Source: Microbacterium sp.
Lineage (GTDB): Bacteria; Actinomycetota; Actinomycetes; Actinomycetales; Microbacteriaceae
Assembly (NCBI GenBank): GCA_031286555.1
Contig: JAITUD010000215.1
Coordinates: forward strand, 1-12,393
Length of the DNA stretch: 12,393 nucleotides
Direction: 5' to 3'
Under the pieces are notes generated by a model, which worked only from the letters and a program-made list of their open reading frames with translations, was not told the DNA's origin and did no database searches. Shown piece by piece: positions 5,919 to 12,393 of the stretch. How positions within the stretch are numbered: position 1 is the stretch's first letter; every line of letters starts with the position of its first letter. A program made the position numbers and the translations under genes.

Positions 5919-8393
5919 CTACACTCCCGAATAGGCGACGATGCCGCGGCGCACCCCGTCGAGCGCGCGTCGCGCCGTGCGGGCCAGCTCTCCGTCTTCG
6001 GCGACGATGGAGAGCTGATCGAGCAGATCGATGGTCTGCTTGGCCCACCGGACGAAGTCGCCTGCGGCCATGTCGGCCTCGATGAGCACCCGATCGAGCA
6101 TGCCGCCGCGCGCCCATTCGTGCATGGCCGCGGCGAGACCTGGTGCGAGCGCCTCGGTGCCGGGCAGACGGTGGTCCTGCTCGAGGTCGTCCAGTTCGGC
6201 CCACAGCTCGGCGGTGCGGTCGTAGGCGATGCGGAACGCGCCGCGGGGCATGCTGCGCTCCCCCGCGTTCTGCTCGTCCCGCCGGGGCTCGTAGACCAGG
6301 CAGCAGGCCATCGCGGCCAGCGAGGGTGCGTCCAGTTGCTTCCAGAGGCCCTGGCGCAGTGCCTCCGCGACGAGCAGGTCGCGCTCACCGTAGATGCGGC
6401 GCATCGTGCGCCCGGCATCAGTCAGCGCCAGATCGTCGCCCTCGCCAGTGACGTACCCGACGACCTCGAGCACCTCGAGCACCCGGTCGAAGATCCGAGC
6501 CACCGTGCCGGTGCGGTTCTCGATCTGACGACGGGTGCGATCGGTCTCGCGCTTGAGCTTCCAGTACCGCTCCGCCCAGCGGGCGTGCGCTTCCCGGTCG
6601 GGGCAGGCGTTGCAGGGATGCCGCTGCATCCGGGTGCGCAGCTGCTGGATCTTGTGCAGGCGCTTGTCCCGCACGGCGCGCGGCGCCGCGGCGTCCTTGC
6701 GATGCTTCTTCTCGAGATCGCTGAGCTCGCGCCGGATGCCGGCGTACTCCGTGAAGTCGCCGTGCTCGCAGGTCATGGCCTCGACGTAGCCCGCCAGCGA
6801 CGTCTCGGCCTCCTTCACCTGCCTGGCCAGGCCCACCACGGCACGGTCGGCCTGGAACTGTGCGAACGACGACTCCAGGATCTCGCGCGCCCGCGCGCGG
6901 CCGAAGCGGTCGATGAGGTTGACGGCCATGTTGTACGTGGGCCGGAAGCTGGAGTTCAGGGGGTAGGTGCGGCGGGAGGCGAGTGCCGCCACGGCCTGCG
7001 GGTCCATTCCCTCGGTCCACTGCACGACGGCGTGGCCCTCGACGTCGATGCCCCGACGGCCCGCGCGACCGGTCAGCTGGGTATACTCCCCCGACGTGAT
7101 CGCGACACGCGCCTCGCCGTTGAACTTCTCCATCTTCTCCAGCACCACGGTGCGCGCCGGCATGTTGATGCCCAGCGCGAGCGTCTCGGTGGCGAAGACC
7201 GCCTTCAGCAGCTTGCGCTGGAACAGCTCCTCGACGACCTCTTTGAAGGCCGGCAGCAGACCGGCGTGGTGCGAGGCGATGCCGCGCTCCAGGTCGTCGC
7301 GCCACTGCCAGAAGCCCAGCACGTCCAGGTCCTCGTCGCGCAGAGCCCTCGTGCGGTCGTTCGCGATCTCGCGGATCTCTGCGCGCTCCTCGGCCGTCGT
7401 CAGACGCAGCCCGGAGCGCCGGACCTGCTGCACGGCCGCGTCGCAGCCGACCCTGCTGAAGATGAAGAAGATCGCGGGGAGCAGGTTGGCGTTGTCGAGC
7501 AGACGAACGACGTCGGCCCGGTCCATCCGCTCGATGCGGCGGATGTTGGCGGAGCGGACCGGACGCTTGCCGCCGCGCGGCGGGCGCTTGGCCTGGTTTC
7601 CGGAGTGTCGCGCGCTGCGGAACTCCTGCGCACGCCTGTTGTCGTCGTACCTCGAACCGGTGAACGAGCGGATGCGCATGAGCTCCTGGTTCACCTGCGC
7701 GGTGGCGACGCCGGCCCTGTCGTCGAAAAGCGGGAGCAGGTCGTCGCGCACCAGCACGTGCTGCTCGAGCGGCACGGGGCGGGTCTCTGAGACGATCACG
7801 TCGGTGTCGCCGCGCACGGTGTCGAGCCAGTCGCCGAACTCCTCGGCGTTCGACACGGTCGCGCTGAGCGACACCAGCCGCACGGACGGCGGCAGGTGCA
7901 GGATGACCTCTTCCCAGACCGGCCCTCGGAACCGGTCGGCGAGGTAGTGCACCTCGTCCATGACCACGTACCGCAGCCCGGTGAGCGCCGGCGAGTCGGC
8001 GTACAGCATGTTCCGCAGCACCTCTGTGGTCATCACCACGACGCGCGCATTCCCGTTGATGTTGGTGTCGCCCGTGAGCAGGCCCACCTCGTCCTCGCCG
8101 TACACGTCGACGAGCTCACGGAACTTCTGGTTCGAGAGCGCCTTCATCGGCGTCGTGTAGAACGCCTTGTCACCGGAGGTCTGCATCGCGAGATGGATCG
8201 CGAACTCTCCGACGATGGTCTTGCCGGCCCCGGTGGGGGCCGCGACCAGCACGCTGCGGCCCGCCTCGAGCGACTGGCAGGCCGCCACCTGGAACGGATC
8301 CAGCCGGAAGCGCTGCTGCGCGGCGAACTCCGCCGTCTGCGGGTGATCGCGTCGGTCGTTCGCCTCTGCGAACCGATCGGCGGCCGACGTCAT
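5919..8393 (-). CDS. helY: HelY-like DEVH-box (Ski2/Mtr4-type) ATP-dependent helicase
   Basis: The product is an 824-residue superfamily 2 helicase of the Ski2/Mtr4 type. It shows the Q-like region FRLDPFQ (29-35), Walker A APTGAGKT (52-59), motif Ia TPMKALSNQK (81-90), Walker B DEVH (146-149), motif III SAT (177-179) and motif VI QLTGRAGRRG (439-448). A basic, probably disordered insert (about 250-290, rich in Arg/Lys) separates the RecA domains. The C-terminal third has a helical insert with Cys542 and the pair HPCNAC (592-597), then a DSHCT-type domain with CCLVYEPRRDE (697-707). M. tuberculosis HelY (Rv2092c) has the same architecture and is somewhat longer. Whether the natural substrate is RNA or DNA is unsettled. 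The ATG at 8393 is chosen because it overlaps the tatC stop as ATGA and gives a start close before the helicase core. Confidence 0.94.
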   Translation of the reverse strand: MTSAADRFAEANDRRDHPQTAEFAAQQRFRLDPFQVAACQSLEAGRSVLVAAPTGAGKTIVGEFAIHLAMQTSGDKAFYTTPMKALSNQKFRELVDVYGEDEVGLLTGDTNINGNARVVVMTTEVLRNMLYADSPALTGLRYVVMDEVHYLADRFRGPVWEEVILHLPPSVRLVSLSATVSNAEEFGDWLDTVRGDTDVIVSETRPVPLEQHVLVRDDLLPLFDDRAGVATAQVNQELMRIRSFTGSRYDDNRRAQEFRSARHSGNQAKRPPRGGKRPVRSANIRRIERMDRADVVRLLDNANLLPAIFFIFSRVGCDAAVQQVRRSGLRLTTAEERAEIREIANDRTRALRDEDLDVLGFWQWRDDLERGIASHHAGLLPAFKEVVEELFQRKLLKAVFATETLALGINMPARTVVLEKMEKFNGEARVAITSGEYTQLTGRAGRRGIDVEGHAVVQWTEGMDPQAVAALASRRTYPLNSSFRPTYNMAVNLIDRFGRARAREILESSFAQFQADRAVVGLARQVKEAETSLAGYVEAMTCEHGDFTEYAGIRRELSDLEKKHRKDAAAPRAVRDKRLHKIQQLRTRMQRHPCNACPDREAHARWAERYWKLKRETDRTRRQIENRTGTVARIFDRVLEVLEVVGYVTGEGDDLALTDAGRTMRRIYGERDLLVAEALRQGLWKQLDAPSLAAMACCLVYEPRRDEQNAGERSMPRGAFRIAYDRTAELWAELDDLEQDHRLPGTEALAPGLAAAMHEWARGGMLDRVLIEADMAAGDFVRWAKQTIDLLDQLSIVAEDGELARTARRALDGVRRGIVAYSGV

Positions 8394-9205
8394 GCGGGGA
8401 TGTCGGGGTCGAGCCCCATCGCGATCATGCGCTTGCGCTTTCGGCGGTCGAAGATCAGCGCCAGTCCTCCGGCGGCGAAGTACAACACCGTCAGGATGCC
8501 GGCGAGCAGGAACATGCTGACGACGTCGGCGGGCGGGGTGGCGATGGCGGAGAACACGATCGCCACGAGGATGGCCCAGCGCCAGCCCTTGAAGATCGCC
8601 TTGCCGGAGATGATGCCGGCGAGGTTCAGACCGATCATGAACACCGGTGTGACGAACGAGACGCCCACCACGATCAACAGCTTGAAGATGAAGTCGTAGT
8701 AGTACCGGGCATCCATGAAGTTGGTGCCCGCGTTGGGGGTGAACCCCACCAGCATCTCGATCACGTGCGGGCTGACCAGCATCGCCGTATAGCAGCCGGC
8801 GAAGAAGAGCGGCACCGCCGCGCCGACGAACCCGATCGTGTACTTGATCTCCTTGCGGGTCAGTCCGGGCATGATGAACGCCCAGATCTGCCACAGCCAC
8901 ACCGGCGCGGCGAGCGTCAGCCCGATCGCGAAGGCGATGCGCATGCGCAGATCGAACGATGACGTGACCGTGCCGAAGTTCAGCGACACGTAGTTCACGC
9001 CCCGCTCCGCCTGCAGATCAGCGATCGGCTTCGAGATGAAGTGGATGATCGGATCCGTCACGAGGAACGCCACGATCATCGCGATGACGATCGTGATCGC
9101 CGCGATCGTCAGTCGCTTGCGGAGCTCGCGCAGGTGTGCGCCGAGCGACATCCGACGGTCGTGGCGAGGCTGTTCCTCGACGGGCGAGGAATCAGTCACT
9201 GCCAC
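8390..9205 (-). CDS. tatC: Sec-independent protein translocase TatC
   Basis: This protein, 271 residues from the first GTG, is the core twin-arginine signal receptor. Hallmarks are SLGAHLRELRKRL (20-32), which contains the Glu27 of the HLxELR motif that contacts the RR signal, and FIMPGLTRKE (110-119), matching the E. coli loop ending in Glu103. Six membrane helices lie at about residues 33-50, 88-109, 122-145, 170-194, 208-224 and 228-252. The tail is basic (DRRKRKRM) and then hydrophilic. Two GTG starts are possible, at 9205 and 9199. Neither has a strong ribosome binding site, so translation is probably coupled to tatA, whose stop lies 5 nt upstream of the first. The 3' end overlaps the helicase gene by ATGA. 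It exports folded proteins together with TatA from the same operon. Confidence 0.96.
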   Translation of the reverse strand: MAVTDSSPVEEQPRHDRRMSLGAHLRELRKRLTIAAITIVIAMIVAFLVTDPIIHFISKPIADLQAERGVNYVSLNFGTVTSSFDLRMRIAFAIGLTLAAPVWLWQIWAFIMPGLTRKEIKYTIGFVGAAVPLFFAGCYTAMLVSPHVIEMLVGFTPNAGTNFMDARYYYDFIFKLLIVVGVSFVTPVFMIGLNLAGIISGKAIFKGWRWAILVAIVFSAIATPPADVVSMFLLAGILTVLYFAAGGLALIFDRRKRKRMIAMGLDPDIPA

Positions 9206-9210
9206 CGCCG

Positions 9211-9453
9211 TCAGCTGGTCTTGTCAGCGCTGGACGGTGCGTCCTTCTGCGGTCCGGTCGAACCGCTCTCGGGCGCAGCCTCGGTCTGTGCGGCAGTCGT
9301 CGCGTCGTCGTCCTTCATCGCCTTCATCTCACCCTTGAACACACGGGCGGACTGTCCGACGCTCTTGGCCAGCGCAGGCAGCTTCGCCGCGCCGAAAAGA
9401 AGCAGGACAACGATGAGAATGGCGAGCAGGTGCCATCCGGTCAGGCCAGCCAT
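9211..9453 (-). CDS. tatA: Sec-independent protein translocase TatA/TatE
   Basis: The product is an 80-residue TatA, the pore or patch-forming subunit of twin-arginine export. It has a short N-terminal membrane helix (about residues 6-20, GWHLLAILIVVLLLF) and the hinge FGAAKLP (20-26). An amphipathic helix (about 26-46, ALAKSVGQSARVFKGEMKAM) and a flexible acidic/polar tail follow. The FG pair of the hinge is conserved in the family. TatA rather than TatB is inferred from the short length and weakly charged helix. No tatB is present in the window. The ATG is preceded by a strong ribosome binding site (GAGGAG, 6 nt spacing). The 36-nt gap from pafC is the widest within this operon, so this is where an internal signal would most easily fit, though I see none. 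Confidence 0.95.
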   Translation of the reverse strand: MAGLTGWHLLAILIVVLLLFGAAKLPALAKSVGQSARVFKGEMKAMKDDDATTAAQTEAAPESGSTGPQKDAPSSADKTS

Positions 9454-9489
9454 AGAAGTCTCCTCATTGATGGGGTAGTGGCGTTCAGT

Positions 9490-10473
9490 CTACCCGTGGT
9501 CGGGAGACATCGGGTCACGGTACAGCGCCAGTCCCGCATTCGCCCAGTCCCGGGTGGCGGCGCGCGCCGCAGAGGGCTCCAGCACCTGCATCCGTCCGGC
9601 GAAGCGCGCGGCGAAGCGCTTGATCCCGCGCGGGTCGGCCATGCGCAGACGAAGGATGACATCGCCGTCCGCCCGGGAGATCTCCTCCGAACGGAAACCT
9701 CCGAGCAGCGGCGCCAGCGTCTCGGGGATGCGCACGGTCACGGTGCCCTCCTCGGGGCCGGTGCCGAACGCGTCGGGCACCCGGTCGGCGCCGTGCGTGA
9801 TCGCGATCTCGGTCAGCCGCGCATCGCTCACCCGATCGAGGTGGAAGGTTCGCATCGCCTGGCGCAGGTGGCACCAGCCCTGCAGATACCACTGGCCGTC
9901 GGTGATGAGCACCTGTACCGGGTCGACAGTGCGCACCGTGGGTGCGGCATCCGGTGCCCGGTAGGTGAACGAGACGGCCACGCCGTCGTTCAGGGCGCGG
10001 GAGACGACCTCCTGCACCTCGCTCACCCGGCTCGGCGCGACCACGACGTCGGCCGGCGCATCCACGGCGCCCCGGGCCAGCTTCGCGAGCAGGCCCGCGA
10101 CGAGCCCCGAGTCGGACACCGCAGGAACGGCGGCGACCATCTGCAGCCCCGCGAGCAGCGCTGCGGCCTCACGGGCGGTGAAGCGCGGCACTCGGCGCAG
10201 GGCCACGTCGTTCGTGATCTCGATCACGTCGTGCTCGTCGAGCAGATCCCAGTCGATGTCGAACATCTCCTGCGGCTGCTGCCAGAAGCCGTCTTCGCCG
10301 GGCAGGCCGATCACGGTGAGCTTCTCGACCATGGCGCGCATCTCGGGAACGCCGACGCCGAACTCCGCGGCCGCCTCGGCCAGCGACACCTGCCCGCGCT
10401 CGAGAAGGTACGGAACCAGCGTCAGGTACACCCGCACGCGGTCTGCCGCGAGCAGGGGCTTCGGATCGCTCAT
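9490..10473 (-). CDS. pafC: PafC, WYL-domain transcriptional regulator
   Basis: This 327-residue protein has an N-terminal winged helix-turn-helix (about residues 12-60, DRVRVYLTLVPYLLERGQVSLAEAAAEFGV then PEMRAMVEKLTVIGLPG) and a linking region. A WYL domain (about 150-220) contains the signature WYLQGW (195-200) and RTFHLDRVSD (208-217), and a C-terminal WCX extension (about 243-320) follows. In mycobacteria PafB and PafC form a heterodimer that activates most DNA-damage genes independently of LexA/RecA, with the WYL domain proposed to sense single-stranded nucleic acid. The Arg in RTFHLDR is part of the ligand-contacting set. Its ATG overlaps the pafB stop (ATGA), consistent with 1:1 production. 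No Pup ligase gene (pafA) is visible here. Identity as PafC rests on the tandem arrangement and on the tatA/tatC context. Confidence 0.9.
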   Translation of the reverse strand: MSDPKPLLAADRVRVYLTLVPYLLERGQVSLAEAAAEFGVGVPEMRAMVEKLTVIGLPGEDGFWQQPQEMFDIDWDLLDEHDVIEITNDVALRRVPRFTAREAAALLAGLQMVAAVPAVSDSGLVAGLLAKLARGAVDAPADVVVAPSRVSEVQEVVSRALNDGVAVSFTYRAPDAAPTVRTVDPVQVLITDGQWYLQGWCHLRQAMRTFHLDRVSDARLTEIAITHGADRVPDAFGTGPEEGTVTVRIPETLAPLLGGFRSEEISRADGDVILRLRMADPRGIKRFAARFAGRMQVLEPSAARAATRDWANAGLALYRDPMSPDHG

Positions 10474-11462
10474 GCGCGCTCCCCCTCACCGTCGTGCGCC
10501 GTGTAGACGCCCTGCAACCGTGCCACCACCGCGTCGCGGAGCTCCGCGGGCTCGACCACCCGCACCTCCGGCCCGTAGGACGCCAGTTCGTCGGCGAGGA
10601 TGTCGCGGTCGACGTAGGGCAGGTGGATGCCCTGCACCGCAGGAGTCGCGCGCCTTCCCAGCCTCAGAGCGGCCTCGGTGCCGGGCTCGACCTCCAGCAG
10701 CGCGGAGTGCGTCGCAGCGACCTCTTCGAGACCCGCGAGGGCCCGCTCCCCCGCGCCTTCGCGCAGCGCGGGATCGAAGGACTGGGCAGTGACCTTCACC
10801 GCGCCGACGATGCGACTGAGCAGGAAGGTGCGCTCCCCCTCCGCATCCACGTCGATGCCGTAGACGTGCCAGCGGGCCTCGTAGTCGAGCAGTGCGAGGG
10901 GCCGCAGCCGGCGACGCTGAGGCCGCTCCTCACCGGGCTTGAGGTAGTCGAAGGTCACGATCCTCGTACGCTCGATCGCGTCCTGGAGCGGCGCGAACGC
11001 CGCGTCCCGTCCGGTGATGCGCGGTGCGAAGCCGATGATCGGCTCGTCGCCGTCGATGCCCATGGCGCGGATCTTGCGCACACCGGCCTGCGCGTCGGTC
11101 GATGCGGACTCGGCGCTCCACACGCTGCCTGCCAGACGCAGCACCGCCAGCTCGGCCGGGCTGAAGGCGATGTCGCCGGGAAGGTCGTACTCCTCCTGCG
11201 GGATGCGGTAGCGCGCCTCGCGCAGATCGTTCGGATCCGCCGCGTCGCCGATGGTCTCGACGCGCACGCCGAGAGCGCGCAGCTGATCCTTGTCGCGCTC
11301 GAACATCTTCTCGAGGGCGTCGGTCTTCGCACCGGCATCGGCACGCTGACGGTAGCCCGACACGTTGTCGAGGATCTGCTGCTTGGTCAGGCCGATCCGC
11401 GTGGCCATCAGCGCCACGATCAGGTTGGTGAGGCGCTCCTCCGCGGGGATCGTGGCGGCCAT
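10470..11462 (-). CDS. pafB: PafB, WYL-domain transcriptional regulator
   Basis: The product is a 330-residue partner of PafC. The N-terminal winged HTH (about residues 6-70) carries ERLTNLIVALMATRIGLTKQQILDNVSGY and EKMFERDKDQLRALGV. The WYL domain (about 150-225) has FDYLKPGEERPQRRRLRPLALLDYEARWHVYGID and RTFLLSRIVG, and a C-terminal WCX region (about 245-320) follows. The name-giving Trp-Tyr-Leu reads Trp-His-Val here (198-200), so this copy is degenerate at that site while PafC keeps WYL. The start is ambiguous: GTG at 11465 overlaps the upstream stop by 4 nt (GTGA), and the ATG directly after it (11462) overlaps by 1 nt (TGATG). I chose ATG; neither has a clear ribosome binding site, so translation is probably coupled to the lipoprotein gene. 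The role is DNA-damage transcription activation, by homology. Confidence 0.9.
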   Translation of the reverse strand: MAATIPAEERLTNLIVALMATRIGLTKQQILDNVSGYRQRADAGAKTDALEKMFERDKDQLRALGVRVETIGDAADPNDLREARYRIPQEEYDLPGDIAFSPAELAVLRLAGSVWSAESASTDAQAGVRKIRAMGIDGDEPIIGFAPRITGRDAAFAPLQDAIERTRIVTFDYLKPGEERPQRRRLRPLALLDYEARWHVYGIDVDAEGERTFLLSRIVGAVKVTAQSFDPALREGAGERALAGLEEVAATHSALLEVEPGTEAALRLGRRATPAVQGIHLPYVDRDILADELASYGPEVRVVEPAELRDAVVARLQGVYTAHDGEGERA

Positions 11463-12355
11463 CACTTGCCCGAGGGCACCGAACCGAGGATGTCGACGAC
11501 GTATGCCACGGCCTGGGCGTCGCCCTCGCCGGGGACGACCACGAGGAGCTGGGAGCCGACCGTCGCGGACTTCACCGCGTCTGCGACCTGCTTGGGCAGC
11601 TTGGAGAGATCTGCTTCGGGCAGCTTGCCCCAGGTGCTCTCCGCCACCTTGCGGTCGTTCCAGCCGACAGCCGTGTAGGCGAAGAACGGCTGCTCGTCGC
11701 CGACCTTCGCACCGTCGCCGGCGATCAGGGTCTGCGTGACGGTCTTCGTCGGCGCCTTGCTGTCGGGGATGATGATGCCGGGCCGGCCATCGGGTGCACG
11801 CACCACCGTGGGAACGCCGCGCGCATTGTTGAAGACGTCGGCGCCCTCGGCGCGGGAGTGCATGGTGCTGTCGATGTCGAACACAGCGATCACGCTGTCA
11901 CCCTTGTCGGTCGCCGGTGCGGCGACCACGACGCGACTGCCGCCGGTCGCGCACTCCAGCGCCTTGTTGAGCTTCAGATCCGGCAGACCCTGCTCGATCG
12001 TGCTGATCGTGAACAGCTGACCCTGACCGTCGAAGCCGACGTTCTGGATCATCGCGCCGGTCTTGCCGTCGTACATCGCGAAACCGCCGAGGAAGACCTG
12101 GTTCGCGTCGACCAGCGGCTCACCGTCGCCGACCGTGGCGTCGAAGTACGACACCTTGTCGACCTTCAGCGGGCCGACCAGCTCCAGCTTCGGCTGCTTG
12201 CCGACATCACCGCTCACCGTGATGTCCTCGTCGATCCCGTTCACGGAACCGGTGCGGTCACAGGTCGCGCCTGCGAAGGACGGGGCCGCCGAGCATCCGG
12301 TCAGAGCGACGGCGGACAGGGCGAGGGCGGCGAGAGCAGCGGACGTTTTACGCAC
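11462..12355 (-). CDS. Lipoprotein with two degenerate FKBP-like domains
   Basis: This 297-residue protein starts with a lipoprotein signal peptide: RK, a hydrophobic stretch and the lipobox LTGC (18-21), with Cys21 as the lipid anchor. The mature part looks like two copies of one fold, about residues 48-165 and 182-294. Both share GDG..V, a beta strand, then a GS-VVV-P core and a closing V-x-D-I strand (GGSRVVVAAP...VIAVFDID; VGSQLLVVVPGEGDAQAVAYVVDILG). The second copy aligns with FKBP-type prolyl isomerases (AYTAVGWNDRKVAEST, then GS-LLVVVP). The aromatic residues that line the FKBP active site are mostly absent, so isomerase activity is doubtful; a chaperone or binding role is possible. 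In many actinobacteria an FKBP-like gene sits next to pafB. Start is GTG with a close GGAG (3 nt). It would be a substrate for the Lnt encoded downstream. Confidence 0.78.
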   Translation of the reverse strand: MRKTSAALAALALSAVALTGCSAAPSFAGATCDRTGSVNGIDEDITVSGDVGKQPKLELVGPLKVDKVSYFDATVGDGEPLVDANQVFLGGFAMYDGKTGAMIQNVGFDGQGQLFTISTIEQGLPDLKLNKALECATGGSRVVVAAPATDKGDSVIAVFDIDSTMHSRAEGADVFNNARGVPTVVRAPDGRPGIIIPDSKAPTKTVTQTLIAGDGAKVGDEQPFFAYTAVGWNDRKVAESTWGKLPEADLSKLPKQVADAVKSATVGSQLLVVVPGEGDAQAVAYVVDILGSVPSGK

Positions 12356-12393
12356 GCGCTCCAGTCTATTCCGAAGCCGGGTCCGATTCGCGC
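12356..12393 (-). promoter_or_regulatory. Putative promoter of the seven-gene minus-strand operon
   Basis: On the minus strand, TAGACT (12368-12363) fits the TANNNT -10 pattern and lies only 7 nt before the GTG start. Transcription would therefore begin almost at the start codon, giving a very short or leaderless mRNA. No good -35 is visible, though only 38 bases of upstream sequence are available. GGAG at 12362-12359 is just 3 nt from the start codon, too close for a strong ribosome binding site. Tentative. Confidence 0.25.

Noticed and set aside
5901..7790. A 629-codon plus-strand reading frame antisense to the helicase.
   Set aside because: The helicase on the other strand has every expected motif. 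The antisense product is rich in Arg, His, Ala and Gly with no recognisable domain, as expected for a third-position shadow in high-GC DNA.
8394..8900. The helicase frame stays open upstream of 8393, which would give a 993-residue protein.
   Set aside because: The extra part is a frame-shifted reading of tatC. The ATGA overlap at 8393-8390 gives a sensible start.
9221..9229. TTGTCAGCG, similar to the -26 element of PafBC-dependent promoters.
   Set aside because: It lies inside tatA, on the strand opposite to the operon, with no TANNNT at the required distance and no gene start downstream.
9136..10506. A 456-codon plus-strand reading frame opposite tatA and pafC.
   Set aside because: It is antisense to two clearly identified genes and its translation shows no domain or credible start context.
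1..12393. Search for an accessory system: defence genes, toxin-antitoxin pairs, prophage, insertion sequences, CRISPR, RNA genes.
   Set aside because: All strongly coding frames belong to housekeeping families with intact overlaps, composition is uniform, and no terminal repeats, direct-repeat arrays or transposase motifs are visible.

Overview
The window is high-GC, densely packed chromosomal DNA. The gene set (RbpA, a PafB/PafC pair, HelY-type helicase, TatA without a visible TatB, Lnt) marks it as actinobacterial, and the protein style suggests Microbacteriaceae, most likely Microbacterium or a close relative. I see no mobile element, CRISPR array, tRNA, rRNA or riboswitch, and no gene-free stretch longer than about 125 bases. 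It reads as ordinary core genome, and I found no convincing new defence or mobile system.

Left part (1-1589): the first bases hold the 5' end of a minus-strand gene that looks like an AraC-type regulator. Diverging from it is a six-helix DUF308/HdeD-like membrane protein. This converges on a short-chain dehydrogenase/reductase (SDR) with a non-canonical active site. The two convergent genes are separated by a perfect 42-base palindrome, a likely bidirectional terminator.

Centre-left (1707-4381), plus strand: nfeD, an SPFH/stomatin-like (QmcA type) gene and a glycerophosphodiester phosphodiesterase form a tightly coupled operon. Spacing is 7 nt and then a 4-nt overlap. This looks like a membrane-maintenance module with a phospholipid-headgroup enzyme attached. 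After a 125-base gap comes rbpA, encoding the actinobacterial RNA polymerase-binding protein. Its stop codon abuts the stop codon of the convergent lnt gene, and the junction is the centre of a 16-base palindrome.

Right part (12355 down to 4382), minus strand: a seven-gene run, probably one transcription unit. The order is lipoprotein with two degenerate FKBP-like domains, pafB, pafC, tatA, tatC, helY-like helicase, lnt. Junctions are overlaps (GTGA/TGATG, ATGA, ATGA) or gaps of 5, 7 and 36 nt. From memory, pafB-pafC-tatA-tatC-helY matches Mycobacterium tuberculosis Rv2096c-Rv2092c. The convergent rbpA/lnt pair matches Rv2050/Rv2051c. Here the two blocks are joined.

The run combines a DNA-damage transcription activator (PafBC), a Ski2-like helicase, twin-arginine export and lipoprotein N-acylation. 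The lipoprotein at its head would itself be a substrate of Lnt at its foot.
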